A stretch of 64,000 bases of DNA. It comes from Amphritea atlantica. GTDB taxonomy: Bacteria > Pseudomonadota > Gammaproteobacteria > Pseudomonadales > Balneatricaceae. The translations under genes and the position numbers were made by a program. Below the pieces are notes generated by a model. It was given only the letters and a program-made list of their open reading frames with translations, was not told the origin of the DNA and made no database searches. The first letter of the stretch is position 1, and every line of letters begins with the position of its first letter. The stretch spans positions 2,037,001 to 2,101,000 of the forward strand of contig CP073344.1 in assembly GCA_024397875.1 (NCBI GenBank), given 5' to 3'. Positions 55,990 through 64,000 of the stretch are shown piece by piece.

Positions 55990-57280
55990 AGGCTGCAGTC
56001 ATAAATGAAAATACATAACGCTGATGAATCTTCAGAACTTTTACCACTTCCAGAGCTGACAGGCTATGCCTGCCCCACAAACTGCTGATAGTGGTCGCAT
56101 GAGGTATGACAAGTAGCCGGTCAAAATCCAGCGGACTGGTCAGACGATAAGGCTGCTCTGGATCAATATCACGATTGAGACGTCCCTTCGATGTCCACAG
56201 CGCCAGCTTCCATATCATTTCATCACTCTCAATCAGTGACACCTTTGATCCGGTCAGGCTTGGACGGTTAAGATCCAGGTCTGGTCGCTCCTTAAGGGTC
56301 AGCTCCTGATAGCCAAACCGGGTCAGCGCCAGGGGAATCAAAAGATCTTCGCTAAAGTCGAACATAAACTTCTTATGCTCATTAAGATACGCAAGTGTTC
56401 CCGGTAAACCGGTTATCTCAACGGCTACATTCTGAGCCTCACCTTCAGCGATTGCCTGCTGCAAAAGTCCCAGCAGTGTGGAATCCTCTTTAAAGAAAAC
56501 TTTGCGGCGCTGATCCGGCTCATGCATATCAACATCAGGGGCATTGCCACAGCACTCGTAGACCATCTGGTATGAAAGCTTGGCTTTTACATCCTGCGGT
56601 CTCTTTTCTGCAGTTTTCAGCTCAACAGGGGCCTCTACCGGGGCGCTGACTGGCTGCTGTGACTCAACAGCATTACTGTCTGCAGTTTCAACACTGGCAA
56701 CTCCGTCATCGCTGACAGTCTTATACGGAGTGACTGAAGCATTTTCCTGATCAAGCTGAAAACGCTTACGCACCTGAGAAGAGCTCAGATCGCGATCTGA
56801 CGTAAGGGTTTTGTAGTCGGCCATTGCCTGGCGACCGGTGGCGAGGCGCTTTTGATATTCCTGGAAAGCTTTTTCGCCTTCACTGCTGACGCTGTTAACC
56901 GTGCTCTGGTCACTGGCCACACCAGCCGTAGCATAATTATCAACCGCCTGATCAATCGCTTTTATCAGGCGTTTACCGTCAAGGGGCTTACGCAGGGTTT
57001 CGAACCCCGAGAACTGATTCTCGGTCGCGGTCACCGCTATAATTGGCCGGCTATCCCGGTATTGCTCAATAATCGGTTTCACGGCGGGATGTTCCATATC
57101 AATGATAAGAACATCTGCATGCTCAGCCGACACCAGGCCGTACGAGCCCTGATGCTGCATAAAGAAAAGGTCCATCGCCGTTTTAGACTGCAACTCAAAG
57201 CCGACTATTGCCAGCTTGATGACATTATTTGCAGCACGCTTGTTCAGTTTGATATGAGATACTCCCACGACTACGTACAC
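55967..57280 (-). CDS. Large protein of unknown function with receiver-like N-terminal domain
   Basis: The protein is 437 aa from a GTG start, with no good binding site, so the start is uncertain. Residues 20-110 look like a degenerate receiver domain: IKLAIVGFELQSKTAMD, ADVLIIDMEHPAVKPIIEQY, RPIIAVTAT and LRKPLDGKRLIKAI keep the D and K positions. Residues 115-230 are low-complexity and charged. The C-terminal part (DLLIPLALTRFGYQELTLKE; LTSPLDFDRLLVIPHATTISSLWGRHSLSALEVVKVL) has no family I recognise. It may be the scaffold or output protein of the operon. Confidence 0.6.
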   Translation of the reverse strand: MYVVVGVSHIKLNKRAANNVIKLAIVGFELQSKTAMDLFFMQHQGSYGLVSAEHADVLIIDMEHPAVKPIIEQYRDSRPIIAVTATENQFSGFETLRKPLDGKRLIKAIDQAVDNYATAGVASDQSTVNSVSSEGEKAFQEYQKRLATGRQAMADYKTLTSDRDLSSSQVRKRFQLDQENASVTPYKTVSDDGVASVETADSNAVESQQPVSAPVEAPVELKTAEKRPQDVKAKLSYQMVYECCGNAPDVDMHEPDQRRKVFFKEDSTLLGLLQQAIAEGEAQNVAVEITGLPGTLAYLNEHKKFMFDFSEDLLIPLALTRFGYQELTLKERPDLDLNRPSLTGSKVSLIESDEMIWKLALWTSKGRLNRDIDPEQPYRLTSPLDFDRLLVIPHATTISSLWGRHSLSALEVVKVLKIHQRYVFSFMTAAFALGVFR

Positions 57281-57310
57281 CCCGTTATAGTGAGAAATTT
57301 AAAATACGCA

Positions 57311-57763
57311 TTAATGTAGTGAAAAGTTACCGTTGCACAGCACTGATTTCTGCTTACTTAACTGCAACAGTCGGTGGTTATCTCCATCTACCAGCGTTGC
57401 ATTAAACAATTGAAGGTCCTCTTCTCTTATCAGTTCAGCGCCCTGCTCCAAAAGCCTTTTACGCAGCGCCAGACCTTTTCCATCAAGGGTCAGATAAAGA
57501 TCAAGCAGGGCTCCGGTCAGCTCAGCTTCGTCATGGCATAAAATAGAGAGATATACCCGCTGCACCTGACTACGCAGATTATTTGGGCGGGATGCAACTA
57601 AACGACCTAGATGATGCAACAAAACAGACTTGTGCGGTCCGTCATAGATGAGCTCCTTGCCCTCTAAGGCAGTGAAAAGAGTCTCAATGTTCAGCGCATT
57701 TAGCCCTTCAAGCTCAGCATTCAGCTCCCAGCCGGAAACTGCAGCCCAAATTGGTGAATTCAC
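57311..57763 (-). CDS. Hypothetical all-helical protein, first gene of the roadblock/PAS operon
   Basis: The protein is 150 aa, predicted mostly helical: ALNIETLFTALEGKELIYDG, LLHHLGRLVASRPNNLRSQVQRVYLSIL, AELTGALLDLYLTLDGKGLALRKRLLEQG. I do not recognise a family. It starts the minus-strand run and ends 30 bases before the receiver-like gene. It is divergent from acnB. Confidence 0.6.
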   Translation of the reverse strand: MNSPIWAAVSGWELNAELEGLNALNIETLFTALEGKELIYDGPHKSVLLHHLGRLVASRPNNLRSQVQRVYLSILCHDEAELTGALLDLYLTLDGKGLALRKRLLEQGAELIREEDLQLFNATLVDGDNHRLLQLSKQKSVLCNGNFSLH

Positions 57764-58189
57764 AAGTCCGCCCTCTGCTACTTAGATATAACACATCCGC
57801 TATGTGGATTTTTACTCAACCGGATCAATTAGTAACTAACGTTAATATAAATACAAGCGTTTGGGTAATCATTGACTACACATTTTAGTGATTAAAGCGG
57901 CATCATACATAAATGACATAGACTTTTGTCAGGCACAAGAGATAACGTTGATCTGCATCACGTCATTTTAATCATCTAAATTGACTATAATTACATTAAC
58001 TTAGCCAATTAACCACTATCCCTAAACCGAGAGTACTAACGGTAAAACATCCTACAAATCTTAACTTTAGAGTGCATATAGGCTAAAATTCACACGCTAA
58101 TTCAAGATCGGTATTTGATTATACCGTCCGACTGTCAGACAGTCGCATACCGGCGTTGTCTGACAGAGATAACAGATGAGGGGTATATC
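57764..58189. other. Intergenic region between the roadblock operon and acnB
   Basis: About 425 bp, AT-rich, with promoters for both divergent units. It contains the palindromic leader of acnB at 58129-58166. I see no gene. Confidence 0.5.
58129..58166. promoter_or_regulatory. Palindrome and partial repeat in the acnB leader
   Basis: CGACTGTC-A-GACAGTCG is a perfect 17-base palindrome (58129-58145). TGTCTGACAG (58157-58166) is the complement of its core and can pair with it instead, giving two mutually exclusive hairpins just before the acnB binding site. It may be a regulator operator or an RNA switch. Confidence 0.5.
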
Positions 58190-60784
58190 GTGCTTGAAGC
58201 TTACCGTAAACATCTAGAAGAACGCGCCCAAGAAGGCGTACCAGCAAAACCACTGGATGCAGATCAGACTGCAGCACTGGTTGAATTACTGAAAAACCCA
58301 CCTGTTGGCGAAGAAGCATTTATCCTGGACCTGTTGGAAAACCGAGTACCAGCCGGCGTTGACCAGGCGGCTTATGTTAAGGCCGGATTCCTCGCTGCAA
58401 TCGCCAAAGGTGAAGCTGAATCGCCACTGATTGACAAAGTTAAAGCCGTTCAACTGCTCGGGACTATGCTGGGTGGCTACAACATCCAGCCACTGATCGC
58501 CGCGCTGGATAAAGACGAACTGGCTCCGACTGCAGTGAAAGCTCTGTCTCACACCCTGCTGGTGTTTGACGCATTCCATGACGTTAAAGAAAAAGCCGAC
58601 GCAGGCAACGTTTTCGCTCAACAGGTACTGGAATCATGGGCTGCCGGTGAGTGGTTCACCTCAAAACCTGAGTTGCCTGAAAAGATCACCGTTACTGTCT
58701 TTAAAGTACCCGGCGAAACCAACACTGACGACCTGTCTCCGGCTCCCGATGCATTCACCCGCCCTGATATCCCACTACACGCAAACGCCATGCTTAAAAT
58801 GGAGCGTGAAGGGATTGAGCCTGTTAAACCAGGTTCAGTTGGCCCACTGAAACAGATTGAAGAAGTTAAAGCCAAAGGCCACCCCGTGGCTTATGTTGGT
58901 GACGTTGTCGGTACCGGCTCTTCCCGTAAATCTGCAACCAACTCAGTACTGTGGTTCTTCGGTGATGATATCCCGAACGTACCCAACAAGCGTGCTGGTG
59001 GTTACTGCTTCGGTAGCAAGATCGCGCCTATCTTCTTCAACACCATGGAAGATGCTGGCGCCCTGCCGATCGAAATGGATGTAGACAAGATGAACATGGG
59101 CGATGTAGTCGACATCTACCCGTATGAAGGAAAGGCAGTTAACGCAGAAACGGGTGAAACGCTTTGCGAATTCGGTCTGAAAACTCAGGTACTGCTGGAC
59201 GAGGTGCGTGCTGGCGGCCGTATCCCTCTGATCATCGGTCGTGGCCTGACTGATCGTGCCCGTGAAGCACTGAACCTGGCCCCTGCTGACCTGTTCCGCA
59301 AGCCAGAACAGCCAGTCGATACCGGCAAAGGCTACTCCCTGGCTCAGAAAATGGTTGGTAAAGCCTGTGGCGTCGAAGGCGTTCGCCCGGGGACATACTG
59401 TGAACCGAAAATGACCACTGTAGGCTCTCAGGATACGACTGGTCCGATGACCCGTGACGAACTGAAAGACCTTGCATGCCTGGGTTTCTCTGCAGATCTG
59501 ACCATGCAGTCTTTCTGTCACACCGCCGCCTATCCTAAGCCTGTTGACGTTCAGACTCACCACACCCTGCCAGACTTCATCATGAACCGCGGCGGTGTTT
59601 CCCTGCGTCCTGGTGACGGTGTAATCCACTCCTGGCTGAACCGCATGCTTCTGCCCGATACCGTAGGTACCGGTGGTGATTCTCACACCCGTTTCCCGAT
59701 CGGCATCTCATTCCCTGCAGGTTCGGGGCTGGTGGCGTTCGCGGCTGCAACCGGGGTTATGCCTCTGGATATGCCTGAATCTGTTCTGGTTCGCTTCAAG
59801 GGCACTAAACTGCAACCTGGTATTACCCTGCGAGACCTGGTTAACGCAATTCCTTACTACGCTATCAAGCAGGGTCTCCTGACTGTTGCTAAAGCGGGTA
59901 AGAAGAACATCTTCTCCGGCCGTATTCTTGAAATTGAAGGTCTGCCAGACCTTAAAGTGGAGCAGGCATTTGAACTGTCTGACTCTGCTGCTGAACGTTC
60001 TGCTGCTGCTTGTTCCATCAAGCTGGACGAAGCACCGATCAAAGAATACCTGAGCTCAAATATCACCATGCTTAAGTGGATGATCTCAGAAGGCTACGGC
60101 GACCCTCGCACTATTGAGCGTCGCATCAAGGGCATGGAAGAGTGGCTGGCCAATCCCGAACTAATGGAAGGCGATGCTGATGCAGATTATGCAGCTGTTA
60201 TCGAAATCGATCTGAACGATGTTAAAGAGCCAATCCTGGCCTGCCCTAACGATCCTGATGACGTTAAGCTGCTGTCTGAAGTTGCCGGCACTCACATTGA
60301 CGAGGTGTTCATTGGTTCCTGCATGACCAACATCGGTCACTTCCGTGCTGCAGGTAAGCTGCTGGAAGCGTCTGGCGCATCTATCCCAACCCGTATGTGG
60401 ATTGCACCACCAACCAAGATGGATGCAGCTCAGCTGACCGAAGAAGGTTACTACAACATCTTTGGTAAAGCGGGTGCACGTATTGAGATGCCAGGCTGTT
60501 CTCTGTGTATGGGTAACCAGGCACGCGTAGCTGACAAGTCTACCGTTGTTTCTACTTCTACCCGTAACTTCCCTAACCGTTTGGGTACAGGTGCTAACGT
60601 ATACCTGTCTTCTGCAGAACTGGCGGCAGTTGCTGCACTGCTGGGTAAGATCCCGACTGTCCAGGAGTACATGGATTACGCGACTAAGATCGACAGCATG
60701 TCTGCCGATGTTTATCGTTACCTGAACTTCGATCAGATCGATTCTTACATCGACAAAGCATCAAACGTTATCGCTTCTGGCTAA
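58190..60784 (+). CDS. acnB: Aconitate hydratase B (aconitase 2)
   Basis: The protein is 864 aa, as for E. coli AcnB (865). It starts at GTG 58190 with GAGGGG six bases upstream; its first residues [23 protein letters not shown] align with the family. The HEAT-like domain comes first, then the swivel domain ([34 protein letters not shown]), then the catalytic part with [14 protein letters not shown]. The cluster ligands are in [12 protein letters not shown] and [10 protein letters not shown]. It interconverts citrate and isocitrate and can process 2-methylcitrate in some species. Codon bias suggests high expression. Confidence 0.97.
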   Translation: MLEAYRKHLEERAQEGVPAKPLDADQTAALVELLKNPPVGEEAFILDLLENRVPAGVDQAAYVKAGFLAAIAKGEAESPLIDKVKAVQLLGTMLGGYNIQPLIAALDKDELAPTAVKALSHTLLVFDAFHDVKEKADAGNVFAQQVLESWAAGEWFTSKPELPEKITVTVFKVPGETNTDDLSPAPDAFTRPDIPLHANAMLKMEREGIEPVKPGSVGPLKQIEEVKAKGHPVAYVGDVVGTGSSRKSATNSVLWFFGDDIPNVPNKRAGGYCFGSKIAPIFFNTMEDAGALPIEMDVDKMNMGDVVDIYPYEGKAVNAETGETLCEFGLKTQVLLDEVRAGGRIPLIIGRGLTDRAREALNLAPADLFRKPEQPVDTGKGYSLAQKMVGKACGVEGVRPGTYCEPKMTTVGSQDTTGPMTRDELKDLACLGFSADLTMQSFCHTAAYPKPVDVQTHHTLPDFIMNRGGVSLRPGDGVIHSWLNRMLLPDTVGTGGDSHTRFPIGISFPAGSGLVAFAAATGVMPLDMPESVLVRFKGTKLQPGITLRDLVNAIPYYAIKQGLLTVAKAGKKNIFSGRILEIEGLPDLKVEQAFELSDSAAERSAAACSIKLDEAPIKEYLSSNITMLKWMISEGYGDPRTIERRIKGMEEWLANPELMEGDADADYAAVIEIDLNDVKEPILACPNDPDDVKLLSEVAGTHIDEVFIGSCMTNIGHFRAAGKLLEASGASIPTRMWIAPPTKMDAAQLTEEGYYNIFGKAGARIEMPGCSLCMGNQARVADKSTVVSTSTRNFPNRLGTGANVYLSSAELAAVAALLGKIPTVQEYMDYATKIDSMSADVYRYLNFDQIDSYIDKASNVIASG

Positions 60785-60866
60785 CCGTTAAATAGCCTGA
60801 TAAAACCGGCCTGTTGGTGCAATGCTGCTCACTTAAGCATTTAAGCTATAGAAGGGCTTGATAGAA

Positions 60867-60900
60867 AATCCGATGTTGATAGCAACGTCGGATTTTTTTT
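60867..60900 (+). terminator. Intrinsic terminator of acnB
   Basis: AATCCGA-T-GTTG pairs with CAAC-G-TCGGATT around a four-base loop, followed by a long T-run. Confidence 0.92.
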
Positions 60901-60980
60901 AGGTTCATCGCGCTTTATCGGCAAAGGATGTCAGCATATTTGATATTCTGTGGAGCGATACAACAGCCTAAAAGAAACTC

Positions 60981-61073
60981 ACCACAGAGGACACGGAGAG
61001 CACAGAGAGAACCTTATAAATAGCGTTTCTTCGCGTCCTCTGTGCACTTAGCATGCCCTTTGGGTACTGTGGT
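60981..61073. repeat. Imperfect palindromic intergenic repeat, copy 2
   Basis: The left arm is ACCACAGAGGACACGGAGAG followed by CACAGAGAGA. The right arm TCCTCTGTGCAC...TACTGTGGT is its degenerate complement. It is in the opposite orientation to the copy at 19277-19357. Confidence 0.8.
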
Positions 61074-61126
61074 AAATCATTTCCTTCTGCTGTTCAGCGT
61101 CAAGTATCCAGGTCTCCGCCCGCCGG

Positions 61127-61348
61127 TTGTGGGGCTGTATCCTGCAACGCCAAGAGTTCAGGCTTTTACCGCCCACAAAAGATCGCTTTGCAGAGATTTC
61201 CATATCTGGAGAGCTGCAGAACAATGGCATTACCCTACGCAATAACAAGGTTGAGCTGATCTGTCAGGAGGTGTGGGGCATACTACTGACATACAACGTT
61301 ATCCGAAGAGAGACCCGTGAAGCGGCTTTGGTATTTGCCAGAGATTGA
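61127..61348 (+). pseudogene. Remnant of an IS4-family transposase C-terminus
   Basis: The frame ends NGITLRNNKVELICQEVWGI followed by LLTYNVIRRETREAAL. This matches the IS4-type block after the catalytic Glu (typical form: TLRSKxPELVRQELWGxLLAYNLxR). No start, no DDE residues and no inverted repeats remain. The sequence before ISGELQ is not recognisable. Confidence 0.65.
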
Positions 61349-61538
61349 TCCGACATTAGCTGTAAAGCAGTCTGCCAGACTATTGCTGTGCAGGTAATAG
61401 TAATAACTGGTACATAACCCGCATCAGGCACAGGGCGACGACTGGAATAGTGTTCATGCAGGGGTACGCTTGGCGAAAAGCTCGGCTAACGAAACTCTGA
61501 TCACCCTGGATCAGCATGAAAAACCAAACCGCAAACAT

Positions 61539-61567
61539 AAAAAAGCCCTGAATGATCAGGGCTTTTT
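61539..61567 (-). terminator. Intrinsic terminator of the second AcnB-like gene
   Basis: AAAAGCCCTGA-ATGA-TCAGGGCTTTTT is a perfect stem with T-runs in both directions, 21 bases beyond the gene's stop. Confidence 0.9.
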
Positions 61568-61587
61568 GTTAGTCACATTATCAGTGA

Positions 61588-64000
61588 TTAAATACGTGCA
61601 GCCGGGATAGCTGTATGTGCTACGCTCAAGTCTGCGCTAGGTGGAGCAAAAGACGTCAGGTTGATACCTTCAACCGATTCTTTGTACTCTTCCAGAGTCG
61701 GGAAGCGACCCAGAATGCAAGACAGCACAACCATTGGCGTAGAGCCCAGCAGAGACTCACCTTTCTTCTCTGCAGTATCTTCTACAACACGGCCCTGGAA
61801 CAAACGGGTAGAAGTGGCCAGTACGGTGTCACCCGCTTCTGCTTTTTCCTGGTTACCCATACACAGGTTACATCCAGGGCGCTCCAGGTACATAATGTTT
61901 TCGTACTTGGTACGCGCTTCTTCTTTTGGATTCTCATCAGAGAATTCGAAGCCGGCGAATTTCTCCAGCAGTTCCCAGTCGCCTTCAGCTTTCAGCTCGT
62001 CAACGATGTTATAGGTAGGTGGCGCAACCACCAGTGGCGCTTTAAAGGTGATAGGACCTTTCTTCTCCAGGTTTCGTAGCATCGCAGCGATGATCTGCAT
62101 ATCACCTTTGTGAACCATACAAGAACCAACGAAGCCCAGGTCTACCTTACGGCCATCGTAGTATGAAGCAGGACGGATCACATCGTGGGTGTAACGCTTA
62201 GAGATGTCGTCGTTGTTGACGTCTGGGTCAGCAATCATTGGCTCATCGATTACGTCCAGGTCAACGACAAGCTCAGCGTAGTACTTAGCGTTGTCGTCAG
62301 GAGCCAGAGCAGGCGCTTCGCCGGATTTCACTTCAGCGATACGCTTGTCAGCCAGGTCGATCAGACCTTGCAACATACCCGCTTCGTTTTCCATACCTTT
62401 GTTGATCATGATCTGGATACGGGACTTAGCCAGTTCCAGAGACTGGATCAGGGTATCGTCAGTAGAAATACAGATAGAAGCTTTCGCTTTCATTTCTGCA
62501 GTCCAGTCAGTGAAGGTGAAGGCCTGATCAGCCAGCAGTGTACCGATTTGTACTTCGATTACACGACCCTGGAATACGTTTTCGCCACCGAACTTCTTCA
62601 GCATTTGTGCTTGAGTCGCGTGTACGATGTCACGGAAGTCCATGTGAGGCTTCATAGAACCTTTAAAGGTTACTTTCACAGACTCTGGGATTGGCATGGC
62701 GGACTCACCCGTCGCCAGTGCGATCGCAACAGTACCGGAGTCAGCACCGAACGCGACACCTTTAGACATACGGGTGTGAGAGTCACCACCGATGATGATT
62801 GCGCGGTCGTCAACGGTAATGTCGTTCAGTACCTTGTGAATTACGTCAGTCATTGAATGATAAACGTGTTTCGGGTCACGGGCTGTGATGACGCCGAACG
62901 CGTTCATGAACGCCATCAGCTTAGGCGTGTTTGCCTTAGCTTTGTTATCCCATACAGAGGCTGTGTGACAACCAGATTGGAAAGCACCATCAACGCTTGT
63001 AGAGATAGTAGAAGCAGCCATGGCTTCCAGTTCCTGACAGGTCATAGGACCGGTAGTGTCCTGAGAACCTACGATGTTCACTTTAACACGAACGTCAGAA
63101 CCTGTGTGCAGAGGAGTCTTAGAAGTAACACCCACTGCGTTGCGGTTGAAAATCTTCTCAACAGCTGTCAGGCCCTGACCTTCGATAGAGATCTCTTTGG
63201 ACTGTGCGTACACTGCAGGCGCTTCAACGCCCAGAGTTTCAGCCGCGAACGTTTGCAGCTTCTTACCGAAGGTTACCGCGTAAGAACCGCCAGCTTTCAT
63301 GAATTCCACTTTTTGTGGCGTGAAAGCATCAGATATATCAGCCAGTTCCTGGTCGCCGTTGTAGAGTTTCTTAGCTTTAGTATCAATGGTCAGAACGGTA
63401 CCGGTAGCAACTGAGTATACTTCTTCCAGTACTGGATCGCCGTTTGCGTTACGAACAACTTCACCATTTGCGTCGGTTTTCTTAACCCAGTTTTTCAGGT
63501 CCAGACCGATACCGCCGGTTACACCAACAGTCGTCAGGAAGATAGGAGCGATACCATTAGTACCTGCAACGACCGGACGGTTGTTGATGAAAGGGATGTA
63601 TGGAGACGTTTTTTCACCCGCCCAAAGCGCCACGTTGTTAACACCAGACATACGGGAAGAGCCTACACCCATGGTGCCTTTTTCAGCGATCAGCATCACT
63701 TTAGCATCTGGGTTTTGCTTGCCCATCTCAGCGATTTCCTGCTGAGCTTCTGGCGAGATCATGCACAGGCCGTGCAGTTCACGGTCAGCACGCGAGTGAG
63801 ATTGATTGCCCGGAGACAGTAAGTCAGTGGAAATATCACCCTCAGCAGCAATGTAGGTAATAACTTTGATCTTCTCTGGAATATCATCCAGCTTGGTGAA
63901 GAACTCAGCCTTTGAGTAGCTTTCAAGGATATCTTTAGCGATGGCGTTGCCCGCTTTAAAAGCATCAGCCAGACGTGCGTAGTCTGCGTCGTACAGGAAT
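61588..64000 (-). CDS. Second AcnB-like aconitase (aconitate hydratase 2/2-methylisocitrate dehydratase type), 5' truncated by window edge
   Basis: The frame is open to the window end, giving 803 visible residues; the true start is outside. Visible order: end of the HEAT-like domain (ILESYSKAEFFTKL), swivel domain (AAEGDISTDLLSPGNQSHSR, GTMGVGSSRMSGVNNVALW), then catalytic domain with IGGDSHTRMSKGV. Cluster Cys lie in GFVGSCMVHKGDM and RPGCNLCMGNQ. Compared with AcnB it has an insertion around NWVKKTDANGEVVRNANGDP and is only distantly alike, so it is a separate subfamily and not a recent duplicate. Codon bias suggests good expression. It may serve 2-methylcitrate or act as an alternative aconitase. 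Confidence 0.93.
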   Translation of the reverse strand, partial: FLYDADYARLADAFKAGNAIAKDILESYSKAEFFTKLDDIPEKIKVITYIAAEGDISTDLLSPGNQSHSRADRELHGLCMISPEAQQEIAEMGKQNPDAKVMLIAEKGTMGVGSSRMSGVNNVALWAGEKTSPYIPFINNRPVVAGTNGIAPIFLTTVGVTGGIGLDLKNWVKKTDANGEVVRNANGDPVLEEVYSVATGTVLTIDTKAKKLYNGDQELADISDAFTPQKVEFMKAGGSYAVTFGKKLQTFAAETLGVEAPAVYAQSKEISIEGQGLTAVEKIFNRNAVGVTSKTPLHTGSDVRVKVNIVGSQDTTGPMTCQELEAMAASTISTSVDGAFQSGCHTASVWDNKAKANTPKLMAFMNAFGVITARDPKHVYHSMTDVIHKVLNDITVDDRAIIIGGDSHTRMSKGVAFGADSGTVAIALATGESAMPIPESVKVTFKGSMKPHMDFRDIVHATQAQMLKKFGGENVFQGRVIEVQIGTLLADQAFTFTDWTAEMKAKASICISTDDTLIQSLELAKSRIQIMINKGMENEAGMLQGLIDLADKRIAEVKSGEAPALAPDDNAKYYAELVVDLDVIDEPMIADPDVNNDDISKRYTHDVIRPASYYDGRKVDLGFVGSCMVHKGDMQIIAAMLRNLEKKGPITFKAPLVVAPPTYNIVDELKAEGDWELLEKFAGFEFSDENPKEEARTKYENIMYLERPGCNLCMGNQEKAEAGDTVLATSTRLFQGRVVEDTAEKKGESLLGSTPMVVLSCILGRFPTLEEYKESVEGINLTSFAPPSADLSVAHTAIPAARI

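Overview
The window looks like a chromosomal segment of a marine gammaproteobacterium, probably of the Oceanospirillales (Neptunomonas/Marinobacterium/Amphritea type). This rests on gene content: an NhaD-type Na+/H+ antiporter, TRAP transporters, a Pseudomonas-type isocitrate lyase, AcnB, TamAB, and PobR-like AraC regulators beside aromatic-acid genes. The genus is an inference. Both window edges cut genes: a flavin disulfide oxidoreductase on the left and an AcnB-like aconitase on the right. I saw no tRNA, rRNA, CRISPR array or prophage.

Layout. 1-7.6 kb: oxidoreductase (partial), MscS channel, FUSC-type membrane protein, aldehyde dehydrogenase, NhaD. 6.7-10.6 kb: a PobR-like AraC regulator divergent from a class I cytochrome P450 operon (P450, [2Fe-2S] ferredoxin, ferredoxin reductase). 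10.6-16 kb: XRE-type regulator divergent from a secreted beta-propeller protein, then katG and a lipoprotein. 16.1-18.1 kb: a group II intron whose reverse transcriptase carries an in-frame amber codon. 18.1-22 kb: small genes (tautomerase-like, excalibur), an M48 protease with two YbjQ-family proteins, and a LysR regulator next to aceA.

24.4-41.7 kb is a catabolic island encoding the complete protocatechuate 4,5-cleavage route. LigAB opens the ring, LigC oxidises the semialdehyde to 2-pyrone-4,6-dicarboxylate, LigI hydrolyses it, the GalD/LigU-type isomerase and LigJ hydratase convert oxalomesaconate to 4-carboxy-4-hydroxy-2-oxoadipate, and LigK aldolase yields pyruvate and oxaloacetate. The genes lie in three transcription units: ligJ-ligK-galD-ligI (+), ligC-aldo/keto reductase-dctPQM-hemerythrin (-), and ligAB (-). 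A LysR-type regulator with two tandem HTH domains and a second PobR-like AraC protein are the likely regulators. An MFS transporter, a GlcG/HbpS protein, a DOPA-dioxygenase-like protein and a cNMP-domain protein lie between. The P450 system and the aldehyde dehydrogenase could feed the pathway, for example by O-demethylation and aldehyde oxidation, but this is inference. The products enter the TCA cycle and glyoxylate shunt, for which aceA and two aconitases are present.

41.7-50.2 kb: an M14-family deacylase, RimK ligase and RimB-like protease cluster, then tamA-tamB. 50.3-52.5 kb: a FadR-type GntR regulator divergent from an orphan TRAP binding protein closely related to the DctP of the catabolic island. 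52.6-53.5 kb: a decayed chemoreceptor gene. 53.5-57.8 kb: a six-gene minus-strand operon (two unknown proteins, one with a receiver-like N-terminus; two roadblock/LC7-type proteins; a stand-alone PAS protein; a PhnD-like binding protein without signal peptide). It matches no system I recognise and is my leading candidate for an undescribed system. 58-64 kb: acnB with a palindromic leader, a palindromic repeat, an IS4-type transposase remnant, and a second AcnB-like gene in convergent orientation.
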